A stretch of 64,000 nt of DNA, taken from positions 62,001 through 126,000 of the forward strand of contig NZ_JANIPJ010000006.1 in NCBI RefSeq assembly GCF_024623455.1, in the 5' to 3' direction. The notes beneath the pieces were generated by a model. It saw nothing but the letters and a program-made list of their open reading frames with translations. It had not been told where the DNA came from and searched no databases. A program made the position numbers and the translations under genes. This DNA comes from Paenibacillus soyae. Lineage in GTDB: Bacteria; Bacillota; Bacilli; Paenibacillales; Paenibacillaceae. Below are positions 1-8,032 of the stretch, one piece after another; positions within the stretch are counted from its first letter, which is position 1, and the number at the start of each line of letters is the position of its first letter.

Positions 1-167
1 GTCTGCCCGGCTACGTCCATCATCAGCTCCGTATACTTGCGTTCCAGCATCCGCTGGGTTGACGCGTACGATGTGACCGTCATGACGAATACCGGCAAGA
101 TGATGGCGATCAAACAAATCAGTACAATCTTGGTCTTAATACTGACGAACGGCAAGCGGTTTCGCAT
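1..167 (-). CDS. Sensor histidine kinase, YesM type (N-terminal fragment, cut by window edge)
   Basis: Only the first 55 codons are present; the rest lies beyond base 1. The translation starts MRNRLPFVSIKTKIVLICL and runs into a hydrophobic segment (about residues 14-33), a typical first membrane helix of a YesM-type kinase, followed by a polar stretch that would begin the extracellular sensor domain. An AGGTGA ribosome site lies just upstream of the ATG at 165-167. It follows an AraC-type response regulator gene on the same strand with a 41-bp gap, so the two form a regulator-then-kinase operon. The kinase domain is not visible, so the family call rests on the membrane start and the neighbour. 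Confidence 0.7.
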   Translation of the reverse strand, partial: MRNRLPFVSIKTKIVLICLIAIILPVFVMTVTSYASTQRMLERKYTELMMDVAGQ

Positions 168-208
168 AATTTCACCTCGGGTCGGCTTCGGTAATCCATC
201 CAGTCGGT

Positions 209-1801
209 CTATCCGCGGAATTCCTCGGGACTCAGGCCGACGATTTTTTTGAACAGCTTGCTGAAGTACGTATAGTTGTGGTAGCCGACCTTGTCCGCCA
301 CTTCGTAAATTTTATAATGCCGGCTCTCCAGGAAGGACTTCGCGCGTTCGATTCGAATTCTCGTCAAATATGAAATAAAATTTTCGCCCTTCTCCTGCTT
401 GAATACCCGGCTAAGATAAGACGGATGCACATTGATCTGGGCTGCCACGCTCTGAAGAGAAATGTCCTCGGCATAGTACCGATGAATGAGCTCCGCAGCC
501 ATCTCCGCATAGCTTGCTTGATCGCTCGGACGGCCGTCCGTTACGGTCCGGCAAGCATATTCGGATACGATTTCATGAATGTCGTCCCAAGTCTCCGCGG
601 TTAACACGTCTTCGTACGGCGATGACAGGTCTTCCGACTGCCGTGATCGCGAGCTCTGCGAATTAACGATTTCCGCCAGCCGAATATACGCCTTCCTTAT
701 GGATTTCTCATCGACGTGCATCGCCTCCAGCTCCCTCCGAAAGCCGTCTAAGAACGAGACGACCCGATCCGCCTGCATCGACTCGAGCGCGTCGCGGAAT
801 ACAAGTGCCGGTTCGCCTTCCAGCTGCGTATCGATCGATTCTCTGTCGAGCAAACCTGCCAAATCCTCGTAATAGGCAAGCTGTCCGATCCCTCTGAAGA
901 ACCGCCCGCTCAAGGCAAGGTCCGCCTCCCGATACGCTTGCTTCACCTCTCGGAATCCTGACACGACCGTGCTGATTCCCGCGGAGATGGAGATGTTCAT
1001 GAAATCCTTCATTGTACTCGCGATGCTGCCGCATAGCTTCCCTATTTCCTTGCGAGCCTCCCGCGCGTCTTCGGCCGTCGGATTATGAATCAGCAAATAT
1101 TCCGAGGAGCTCTCCACGATAACCTCGGTATTCCGGCTGCTTGGAATAATCTCCTCCATAATGTTCCGGACGGAGAAACGAAGCAGCCTCTCGTCCTTCT
1201 CCACATACTTCTTCTTCACGTCTCCGAATCGATCGATCCGAAGCTTTGCCAGGACGAGACGGTCCGAGCGGACGCGCGCTTGCAGCTGCTCCGCCTTCGC
1301 CGACGCTTCCTTTTCGTCGAGCAATCCGCTAATCAAATCTTTGAACAGGCGCTCCTTCAGATGGGTCAAGCTCTCCGTATAGTCCATAGGTTGCCGGAAT
1401 GGAGCGGACTCGGCACCGGACGCCGGCTGCAGCTTCTCTCTGAGACCAGCCAGCAGATCGGTAAGGGTATGCTTCGTGATTTCGGACTTAATGATGTAAT
1501 CCGATGCTCCGAGCCGCAACGCTTCCTTCACATATCCGATCTCGTCGAAGTTGCTCAGAATGACGAATTTGCAATGGTTAAGCGCTTTCGAAACCTCGCG
1601 TATGAGACTAAGTCCATCCATGATCGGCATCTTAATATCCGTGATGATCAAGTCCGGTCCCACGCGCAGCGAGAGGTCAAGCGCCTCTCTGCCGTTAGCC
1701 GCTTCACCGGCGAGCCGAAATCCGTGCTCCTCCCATTCAATCATCGACCGTATGCCGATGCGCATTAACAATTCGTCATCTACAATGATTACTTTGAACA
1801 T
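209..1801 (-). CDS. Response regulator, YesN type: receiver plus AraC-family HTH
   Basis: A cytoplasmic two-component regulator of 530 residues. An N-terminal receiver domain (about 1-120) starts MFKVIIVDDE with the acidic pair, and the phospho-acceptor Asp lies in LIITDIKMP near residue 56. A middle region of unknown function follows, and two AraC helix-turn-helix motifs close the protein, with the usual SVAAQINVHPSYLSRVFKQ and VADKVGYHNYTYFSKLFKK segments. The ATG at 1801 is preferred because GAGGG lies six bases upstream; an ATG two codons earlier is possible. Such regulators usually control sugar ABC transporters; the target here is outside the window. The partner kinase begins at base 167. 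Confidence 0.9.
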   Translation of the reverse strand: MFKVIIVDDELLMRIGIRSMIEWEEHGFRLAGEAANGREALDLSLRVGPDLIITDIKMPIMDGLSLIREVSKALNHCKFVILSNFDEIGYVKEALRLGASDYIIKSEITKHTLTDLLAGLREKLQPASGAESAPFRQPMDYTESLTHLKERLFKDLISGLLDEKEASAKAEQLQARVRSDRLVLAKLRIDRFGDVKKKYVEKDERLLRFSVRNIMEEIIPSSRNTEVIVESSSEYLLIHNPTAEDAREARKEIGKLCGSIASTMKDFMNISISAGISTVVSGFREVKQAYREADLALSGRFFRGIGQLAYYEDLAGLLDRESIDTQLEGEPALVFRDALESMQADRVVSFLDGFRRELEAMHVDEKSIRKAYIRLAEIVNSQSSRSRQSEDLSSPYEDVLTAETWDDIHEIVSEYACRTVTDGRPSDQASYAEMAAELIHRYYAEDISLQSVAAQINVHPSYLSRVFKQEKGENFISYLTRIRIERAKSFLESRHYKIYEVADKVGYHNYTYFSKLFKKIVGLSPEEFRG

Positions 1802-1917
1802 CGCCATCCCTCGATTTCTCTTAAGGTACGTATAGGCACATTTTATTGTATATGGGATGAAAAACATAGAACCTTTTCGGTTCCGCCCAATTATCGCGCA
1901 CATCTTTATTACAAAAA

Positions 1918-1946
1918 AAGAACCGATGCACGGCGCATCGATTCTT
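1918..1946 (-). terminator. Rho-independent terminator after the TPR-like gene
   Basis: An inverted repeat (AAGAACCGATGC ... GCATCGATTCTT, one internal mismatch) is followed on the minus strand by a run of seven T. It sits 29 bp after the stop codon of the minus-strand gene at 1975-3111. Confidence 0.75.
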
Positions 1947-1974
1947 CAATATCATTCTCTACGGAAAGATTCAT

Positions 1975-3111
1975 TTATTGTTGGAAGTCGGAAACCGCGC
2001 TCAGCAGCCAATTACGGTGCAACGCCGCCGTGTCATCCTGCTCCAACTCCCCATACGTCCATTTCATCCCGTTGCCTTCTACGTACTCCTTCATAATAAT
2101 CAAGAATGCATTGCCCCAAGAGCGATACTCGCGGATGAAAGGAACCACTGGATAATACTCATCGTAAGCGCTTCGGATCACCGTATGAACAACTTCCTGC
2201 AAATGGCCTGGCAGATCGGCCGCCTTCACCTTCTCCGCCAGCGGTTGCGGCAGCTCCAGCTCCTCCGTCGAGGCAAAGCTCTCGTACTCCTCATGCGTCA
2301 CCATGCCTTGCTCTTTGGCTATCCAGAGATGCATCCGATCCAAGGCTGGCTTGTACGCGGAAGGAACCGAGATCGTCAGCTCCGGTTTCGGATCGCTAAG
2401 ATCCACTACGAATGACTCTCCCAGCTTATGAAGACGCACCTTCTCACGCACGCCCATCCAACGCAGCGCAAGCAGCGCGTGCGTTCTCATCTTCCCGGGA
2501 AGCGACTCGTCGCGGCACGTCCGGCGCAATAATCGTTCGCTCCTCGGCTCGGGCAACAGACTTAACATTCGTATGGCCGTCAGCGCCGTAGACTCGTCCT
2601 TCAACCATTGTTCCGCTCTCGCGACTAACGCGTCCGCTTGCCCCTGCATGATCAAATCCAATTCGGTCACGCGGGCTGCCAGTTCCTCAAGCGTCATCAT
2701 GCCTTCGCGTTTCAACGCTTCTTCCCCGCGTTCCGCCACCAGCTTGCCATACTGTTCGTCAATATCCTCCGCCATTGCCGTGAAACCCTGACGCTCTTCC
2801 GCGCTCACATTCGAGCGACCTGCCATCGCGCGCGCCCATGCGGCCATTGCCTGCGGATGGTTCCTGTACATCATGAACGCGCTTGGAACCAGCTGCTTGT
2901 CGAAGGGGAGCTGCGGGCTGAGCGCGAATCTCGCTAGAACCGTTTGGGTGTCGGCTTCCCTTCGCATCAAACCTAATGAAAGCACAAGGCCGTTCCACGC
3001 GCTTCCGGTAGAAGGCTGTTGCCGGATCGCCCGGTGAAAATAAAAGGCAGCGATTCCGTATGAATCATTCTGCAGATGAAATCTTCCCATTCCATTCAAA
3101 TCTTGGCTCAT
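1975..3111 (-). CDS. Tetratricopeptide-like protein of unknown function
   Basis: A soluble protein of about 378 residues. The N-terminal part (about 10-45) has a TPR pattern, with alternating small and aromatic residues in GRFHLQNDSYGIAAFYFHRA and a following AWNGLVLSL helix. The rest is helical and charged, with no signal peptide, membrane segment or catalytic motif I recognise. The ORF can start at 3123 or 3111; I use 3111 because the only ribosome-site-like sequence (AAGAGG) abuts the first ATG directly. It stands alone between the EAL gene upstream and a terminator downstream. Confidence 0.6.
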   Translation of the reverse strand: MSQDLNGMGRFHLQNDSYGIAAFYFHRAIRQQPSTGSAWNGLVLSLGLMRREADTQTVLARFALSPQLPFDKQLVPSAFMMYRNHPQAMAAWARAMAGRSNVSAEERQGFTAMAEDIDEQYGKLVAERGEEALKREGMMTLEELAARVTELDLIMQGQADALVARAEQWLKDESTALTAIRMLSLLPEPRSERLLRRTCRDESLPGKMRTHALLALRWMGVREKVRLHKLGESFVVDLSDPKPELTISVPSAYKPALDRMHLWIAKEQGMVTHEEYESFASTEELELPQPLAEKVKAADLPGHLQEVVHTVIRSAYDEYYPVVPFIREYRSWGNAFLIIMKEYVEGNGMKWTYGELEQDDTAALHRNWLLSAVSDFQQ

Positions 3112-3247
3112 ATGCGCACCCATCCTCTTAAAATAGCGAAAAGTAGCTATATTATACCATTAAAAGCTGTCTTGTCGTATTTTTTGGATGTTCGAATCTC
3201 AATGGAATGGTTGACGAAATCGACTCGACGAAGGGAGGCTGGAACCG

Positions 3248-4264
3248 TTAAGCTAATCGTGCCCCCCTCTGCTGCATTTCGGAGAACGTTCCCGGTTTAC
3301 CGAATAGGTACCCTTGGAATAGCTGATAGCCTCGCTGCCTAAGCCATTCAAGCTCTTCCCGGGTTTCGATGCCCTCCGCCAAAGGTACTGAGCCGAGCTG
3401 CAAAGCTTTCTCCAAGAATGTACTCGCAACCCGTTGTTTCCGGCTGTCTTCGGACACGCCTCTTACGTACTTCATATCCAGTTTCATGAAATGCGGACGC
3501 AGATCCGCGAGCATTTCGATCGTGCTGTACCCTTCCCCGACATCGTCCAACGCGTAAGCGAAGCCCTTCTCTCGGTAATAAGCCAATACCCGTTTCAAAT
3601 GCTCTACGTCTTCCACCCATTCCGTCTCTACCACCTCGAAGACGAAACGATCGGGAGATATGCCCAATTGATTGGCCAGATCGACAGTCGATTTCAGGCA
3701 AAATTCCGGAGAATAGATAGAGGTTGGGATAAAATTTATAAATACCTTCCATGCCGGATCCATATCCGCAGTCATACGTAAGGCGGCCAGCCTGCACATT
3801 CTGTCCAGCGCATATAATCTTCCTCTAGTCTTAGCCGCCGCGAATGCCTCCGCCGGAGATACACGGGTACCATCCTCGCGCCAAAATCTGGCCAGACATT
3901 CATAGCCGTACGTTTTCCCCTTCAAATCCACGATAGGCTGGAAGTCGAATCGAACGGCCTCTTCCGCGATGACGCCGTCGATCCATTTCGCATCAAACAC
4001 CGCTTCGGCAGACGACAACGGCAGCCAATCCTCGCCGCTCGTCCGAAAGAGGATTTCGATTCCGTTCAAGTGATCCGTACAGAAATCGACGAAACCTCTC
4101 ATGAGGGATTCATTCATCATAAGATGGCCGTGTTCCGATACTTTGATTTCTGCTGCTCTTTCGTTACAGGGCTTAAAGATCGCAAGCAGTCGATGCAAAT
4201 GCTCCGGTTCTTCGATCTTCACCTCAAATTCCAGCTTATTCACTATGCAGCCTCGGCACGGCAT
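3248..4264 (-). CDS. EAL-domain cyclic-di-GMP phosphodiesterase
   Basis: Predicted to hydrolyse cyclic di-GMP in the cytoplasm. The first 95 residues are an unrecognised domain starting with a CRGC cysteine motif. The EAL domain (about 100-335) has the signature as ECLAR (Glu, Leu and Arg kept, the middle Ala replaced by Cys), the metal-binding Asn in FINFIP, Glu in FEVVETE, the Asp pair in ALDDVGEGYS, the catalytic-type Lys/Asp segment MKLDMKYV and Glu in AEGIETREE, with the late QGYLFGKP segment. These suggest an active enzyme. An AGGAGG site precedes the ATG. It lies 46 bp downstream of the PAS-chemoreceptor gene on the same strand, so both are probably driven by the CarH-controlled promoter near 5260. 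Confidence 0.88.
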   Translation of the reverse strand: MPCRGCIVNKLEFEVKIEEPEHLHRLLAIFKPCNERAAEIKVSEHGHLMMNESLMRGFVDFCTDHLNGIEILFRTSGEDWLPLSSAEAVFDAKWIDGVIAEEAVRFDFQPIVDLKGKTYGYECLARFWREDGTRVSPAEAFAAAKTRGRLYALDRMCRLAALRMTADMDPAWKVFINFIPTSIYSPEFCLKSTVDLANQLGISPDRFVFEVVETEWVEDVEHLKRVLAYYREKGFAYALDDVGEGYSTIEMLADLRPHFMKLDMKYVRGVSEDSRKQRVASTFLEKALQLGSVPLAEGIETREELEWLRQRGYQLFQGYLFGKPGTFSEMQQRGARLA

Positions 4265-4310
4265 GGAAATTTCCTCCTGATGTTGCGATTATGTTTAAAT
4301 GCGGACTCCG

Positions 4311-5237
4311 TTATAAAATTGTCGTTAGTAATTTAGCCTGCCGCTCCAGCGTTCGGGCAGCGTCACCCATCCCTGCCAGCTCGCCTAACGCTTCATCGGA
4401 ACGGCGCCGACTTTCCAATACGATCTTTTGAGCTGTCTTCGTTCCATTACCGATCTCGGCCGCCTGTCGCACCATCTCCTCCAGGCTTCTCTGAACGTCC
4501 CCCGCCGCAGCTGCTGCTTGATGTGCCAGCTTGCGAATTTCCGCGGCCACAATGCTGAATCCCCGTCCGTATTCACCGGCATGCGCCGCTTCAATGGCCG
4601 CGTTCAGCGCGAGCAGATTCGTTTGCGAGGAGACGTCGCGAATGACGCCAATGGTTCGTTTTACATCGCCCGCCATCTCGTCCAGCTTTCGCAGCAGTCC
4701 CATGTTCGCATGAAAGGCTTCGGTAGCTTCCCTTATCGATTCGGCCATCCGGTTGCTCCCTTCCATGCCTGAATTGGCGCTTTCCAGCAAGCCCGTAGCC
4801 ATGTCCCGCAAACTTTCGGCAAGCTTGCTCATTGCTTCCTCTCGTTCCGTAATATCGGTTGCCGCTTTCAGTACGGCTATGACTCTGCCATTATCATCAA
4901 CTACCGGCATGTAGGTCGCCTCTAGCCAACGGATTCGGTTTCGTTTGGTAACTCTTTGAATTTTCTGCTGAAACGTGCGCCCTTGGCGCAATTGGCTCCA
5001 GAACAGCTCGTAATCATCGCTTGCCCGGAACTCCTCCGTGCAGAACTGTCGGTGCATCAATCCCAGCATTTCGCCGGCTTCGTACTCCATCGCGCACGCG
5101 AAGCGTTCGTTGACCCCTATCACCTTGCCATCCGTATCGAATTCAATCATGGCTAACGAACTTTCAAGAGCCGAAAGGATGGCCTCGCGATTTAATACGT
5201 GAGCGGAGACTTCCCTAGTCATGGTCGAAAAGCTCAT
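4311..5237 (-). CDS. Soluble PAS methyl-accepting chemotaxis-type protein (BdlA-like)
   Basis: A 308-residue cytosolic signal transducer with no membrane segment. Residues about 20-135 are a PAS domain of the kind seen in Aer/BdlA proteins (GLMHRQFC ... FWSQLRQG ... WLEATYMPV ... ATDITER). Residues about 140-305 are a short chemoreceptor signalling domain with the hairpin-tip sequence [20 protein letters not shown] that contacts CheA/CheW. A GAAGGGG ribosome site lies close upstream. BdlA of Pseudomonas, a soluble PAS chemoreceptor, promotes biofilm dispersal together with phosphodiesterases; the EAL gene just downstream fits such a role. That functional parallel is inference. No flavin (LOV) cysteine motif is present in the PAS domain. 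Confidence 0.87.
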   Translation of the reverse strand: MSFSTMTREVSAHVLNREAILSALESSLAMIEFDTDGKVIGVNERFACAMEYEAGEMLGLMHRQFCTEEFRASDDYELFWSQLRQGRTFQQKIQRVTKRNRIRWLEATYMPVVDDNGRVIAVLKAATDITEREEAMSKLAESLRDMATGLLESANSGMEGSNRMAESIREATEAFHANMGLLRKLDEMAGDVKRTIGVIRDVSSQTNLLALNAAIEAAHAGEYGRGFSIVAAEIRKLAHQAAAAAGDVQRSLEEMVRQAAEIGNGTKTAQKIVLESRRRSDEALGELAGMGDAARTLERQAKLLTTIL

Positions 5238-5253
5238 ATGGTACCCCTTCTCA

Positions 5254-5300
5254 TGTATAATTCATGTATAGATTTTGTATAACTTATAGACGAATATACA
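5254..5300. promoter_or_regulatory. Putative CarH/LitR operator at the chemoreceptor promoter
   Basis: Three TGTATA hexamers occur at 5254-5259, 5265-5270 and 5276-5281, exactly 11 bp apart and in the same direction, with an inverted copy (TATACA) at 5295-5300. CarH proteins bind as tetramers to DNA with MerR-type domains spaced about 11 bp apart, so this array fits such an operator. It lies immediately upstream of the minus-strand chemoreceptor gene and overlaps any likely -10 region there. The link to the adjacent regulator is inference. Confidence 0.65.
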
Positions 5301-5348
5301 CGATTCGAGTCCAACCTACAACCATTTTTTAAAATTATCGACTTGTTA

Positions 5349-5385
5349 TTTAGACCTAGATGAAATAATGTATAATTTATGTATA
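5349..5385 (+). promoter_or_regulatory. Promoter and putative auto-operator of the CarH-like gene
   Basis: Two more TGTATA hexamers (5369-5374 and 5380-5385) stand 11 bp apart. The first overlaps a perfect TATAAT -10 box at 5371-5376. A weak -35 (TTTAGA, 5349-5354) lies 16 bp upstream. Binding here would cover the -10 element, consistent with autorepression. Confidence 0.6.
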
Positions 5386-5408
5386 ACTAAATTCGAGGTG
5401 GACAAGAC

Positions 5409-6314
5409 GTGTACAGCATGAAAAAAGCTTCAGAAATGCTCGGCATACCTGCGGTTACGCTGCGAGCGTGGGAGACTCGGTATGGTGTCGTCGATCCTTC
5501 GCGAACCGAAGGGGGGCATCGGTTGTATAGCGAAGCGGATATTAGGCTGTTACGTGCGCTCAAAGAGCGGCTGGACAGCGGGCTCAAAATTGGCGATGCG
5601 GTAAGAATGATGAAGATGGAAGCTCCGGCTCAAGCAAAATCGAGCCATGCAGGAGATGTCGGCAAGCCCCATCTTGGAACGCCTGAAGAAATCGCGGACC
5701 GGCTTTATGAGAAGCTGATTGCTTTGCAATGGAATTTCGCGCACGAAACCATCGACTCTTTATTGGTCATGTACCACTACGAGCATGTTTTTCATCATGT
5801 ATTCATTCCGATCCTGTTCCGTCTCGGAGAGGAATGGGAAGCGGGCAGTATTACCGTCGCCCAGGAGCATTTTGCCTCGCAGCTGCTTCTTCAACGAATC
5901 ATGCAGTTTTTCCGGATGCTTCCGGTCGATCCCCGGCTCCCGAGAGCGATAGCTTTATGCCCGGAAGGCGAGCTGCACCATATCGGTTTATTGCTCTTTG
6001 CGCTGTTTCTCCGAAAGAAAGGCATGGATGTCATCTACTTAGGGGCGCATACTCCGCTGGCTACAATCATTCCGTTGATCAAGGAGAATAACATAGAAAT
6101 TATCGCCGTATCCGTTACCCACTTCCATCATGGCAAGGGAATGGAGAGCTGGATTAAATATTGCCGGACCGAAATGCCGGATCTTACATTCGTGCTCGGA
6201 GGCAAAGGGTTTCTTCGAGACGGCGGCCCCCTCGCATCTTATGTATTATCGCCTGATCCGGAGGATTGGGAGGAATGGTTCACCAAGACGATTAGGAATC
6301 GAGAGGAAAAATGA
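5409..6314 (+). CDS. MerR-family regulator with cobalamin-binding domain, CarH/LitR-type photoreceptor
   Basis: Predicted dark-state repressor that uses adenosylcobalamin as light sensor. Residues 1-70 form a MerR winged helix with the TLRAWETRYG turn typical of CarH/LitR. Residues about 90-175 match the helical-bundle domain and carry the light-sensing Wx9EH signature exactly (Trp143, Glu153, His154). Residues about 178-300 are a Rossmann-type B12 domain with ExHxxG (Glu188, His190, Gly193), where the His would be the lower cobalt ligand, and a later GGKGF loop. In known CarH proteins light breaks the Co-C bond and the DNA-binding tetramer falls apart. The gene is divergent from a PAS-chemoreceptor/EAL pair, with TGTATA arrays between them. 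Light sensing itself is inferred from the motifs. Confidence 0.87.
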   Translation: MYSMKKASEMLGIPAVTLRAWETRYGVVDPSRTEGGHRLYSEADIRLLRALKERLDSGLKIGDAVRMMKMEAPAQAKSSHAGDVGKPHLGTPEEIADRLYEKLIALQWNFAHETIDSLLVMYHYEHVFHHVFIPILFRLGEEWEAGSITVAQEHFASQLLLQRIMQFFRMLPVDPRLPRAIALCPEGELHHIGLLLFALFLRKKGMDVIYLGAHTPLATIIPLIKENNIEIIAVSVTHFHHGKGMESWIKYCRTEMPDLTFVLGGKGFLRDGGPLASYVLSPDPEDWEEWFTKTIRNREEK

Positions 6315-6426
6315 TGAGAATAACCCTTATCGAAGCTATCAAATTAGTCGAACTCGAAAGAAGAAAGCTATGCTAGATGAAATGGGGAAGTATGCCTAAA
6401 GGTGCGTGGGGCAGCCTGCAGCAGAC

Positions 6427-6456
6427 CAAAAAAAGGAGCGAACACTCGCCCCTTTT
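6427..6456. terminator. Bidirectional rho-independent terminator
   Basis: An A-run, the stem AAAAAGG-GCGA / TCGC-CCTTTTT and a T-run form a symmetrical terminator between the convergent CarH-like gene and the arabinofuranosidase gene. It can serve both strands. Confidence 0.8.
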
Positions 6457-6506
6457 TCATAAGTAATAAGCGCAATTTCTCATCGAATCGGCTCTGCTCC
6501 ATGAGA

Positions 6507-8006
6507 TTAATCATTGATGATGTAGCGATGTTTCAGCAGCGTGATTGAATGGGGAGGGAAGACATATCCCCGCTCCGAGTCGTAACGGGCATCTATCTTT
6601 GTAACGCGCGCAACCTGATCCTCGATGTCAAAACCGTTAACCGTCTCCCAGGATGGGCAGTTTAACTCAATCGCCTCGAAAATCTGCAAGTTCTCCTGTC
6701 CGATATAAGATAGCGTCGCAGTCAATGATCGTTCGGGATGGCGATTGACAACGGCAACGATGACCTCTCCATTCTCATCGTGATAGGTAGCCGATACATC
6801 CAGACAGGCACTCTCTGTTTCTTGGCCTTCTCCGTCTAATAACATCATGGATTCGGCTTCGCACGACAGCAGCCAGTTCCCGCAGTGCTCCCGATACATT
6901 TGCAGCGGATGATAAATCGTTTGGCAGAACGAACCGTTCTCGTTCGTGAAGATCGGCGCCAGAACGTTCACAAGCTGCGCAAAGGTCGCCATCGTGACCG
7001 TATGACTCTGACGTTGGAGGACGTTCAGCATGCTGGCGACGAGCAGCGCTTCCTTCCAGTTGAATATAGCCTCCAGGTCCGCAACGTAATCGTTCGAGCT
7101 TTGATGCTGCCAAATTCCCCATTCGTCAAGCGCGATCTGAATTTCTTGTTGTCTTGGCGGGAAGCGATACCAGCGATCGAATGACTCCACCTTGACAGGA
7201 TAAAGATCAAGAAGCTTCTTGGTGTCGACGATCATGCGCTCCATTCGGACCGCGTGATGAAACAAATTGGCATAGTCGTCGCTCTCCGAGCGCGCATAAT
7301 AGTGGAGCGATAGATAATCGCATATCGGATGAAGCTCATCCAGAATCGCCTTGTTCCACTCCGGCTTCTCCCCCACCATCACGAGCTTGATCGAACGGTC
7401 GGCCAGCTTCATCTGTTTGGCGAACTCCCAAGAGGCTTTAATGTATTCGTTCGGATCATGAAGGAAGCCGATATCAGGGACCGCCGCTTCCTCGTTTCCC
7501 AGTCCCCAGTATTTGACGTTATGCGGCTCCTCGAAGCCGTGGCTTCTGCGCAGATTGGCATAGTAAGTGTCGTCCGTTCCGTTGCAATATTCCACCCAAT
7601 CGGCGGCCTCTTCCGCCGTTCCCGTCGTCATGTTGACGATGATGAAAGGTTCGGCGCCGATTTCCCGGCAATATTGAATGAACTCGTTCGTTCCGAACGC
7701 ATGGTCGATGACCCCGCCCCATATCCGATTGCTCTGGCGCTTCCGCTCCTTCGCCGCTCCGACGCCGTCCATCCAGTGATACAATTTCACCATGGTACCG
7801 CCGGGGAAGCGTAGAATCGGCGGCTTCAGTTCTTTTGCTTTCTTTTGTACGTCTTGACGGAACCCGTGATGATCGGACAACGGGGAACCGGGGTGATAGA
7901 TGCCTTGATCAATGCACCTTCCGAGAAACTCGATAAACTGTCCGTACATGTTAGGATGAATTGCATTTTGTTTCTTTGTCACATTTACGCTGATACGGGC
8001 TTGCAT
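6507..8006 (-). CDS. abfA: Alpha-L-arabinofuranosidase, GH51
   Basis: Releases L-arabinose from arabinan or arabinoxylan oligosaccharides; no signal peptide, so it acts in the cytoplasm on imported substrate. The 499-residue length is normal for GH51. The N-terminal segment HPNMYGQFIEFLGRCI and the RFPGG turn are typical. The acid/base Glu lies in GLGNEEA (about residue 175) and the nucleophile Glu in ALDEWG (about 295). An AAGGAG site precedes the ATG. It lies 26 bp downstream of a sugar-binding lipoprotein gene and is probably co-transcribed with it, giving a compact import-and-cleave unit together with the permeases at 12251-14074. Confidence 0.92.
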   Translation of the reverse strand: MQARISVNVTKKQNAIHPNMYGQFIEFLGRCIDQGIYHPGSPLSDHHGFRQDVQKKAKELKPPILRFPGGTMVKLYHWMDGVGAAKERKRQSNRIWGGVIDHAFGTNEFIQYCREIGAEPFIIVNMTTGTAEEAADWVEYCNGTDDTYYANLRRSHGFEEPHNVKYWGLGNEEAAVPDIGFLHDPNEYIKASWEFAKQMKLADRSIKLVMVGEKPEWNKAILDELHPICDYLSLHYYARSESDDYANLFHHAVRMERMIVDTKKLLDLYPVKVESFDRWYRFPPRQQEIQIALDEWGIWQHQSSNDYVADLEAIFNWKEALLVASMLNVLQRQSHTVTMATFAQLVNVLAPIFTNENGSFCQTIYHPLQMYREHCGNWLLSCEAESMMLLDGEGQETESACLDVSATYHDENGEVIVAVVNRHPERSLTATLSYIGQENLQIFEAIELNCPSWETVNGFDIEDQVARVTKIDARYDSERGYVFPPHSITLLKHRYIIND

Positions 8007-8032
8007 AGGATGAATCCACTCCTTGGTCGCGT

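Noticed and set aside
4311..5237. LOV-type blue-light sensing by the PAS domain of the chemoreceptor
   Set aside because: The flavin-binding cysteine motif of LOV domains is absent; light input is proposed through the CarH-like regulator instead.
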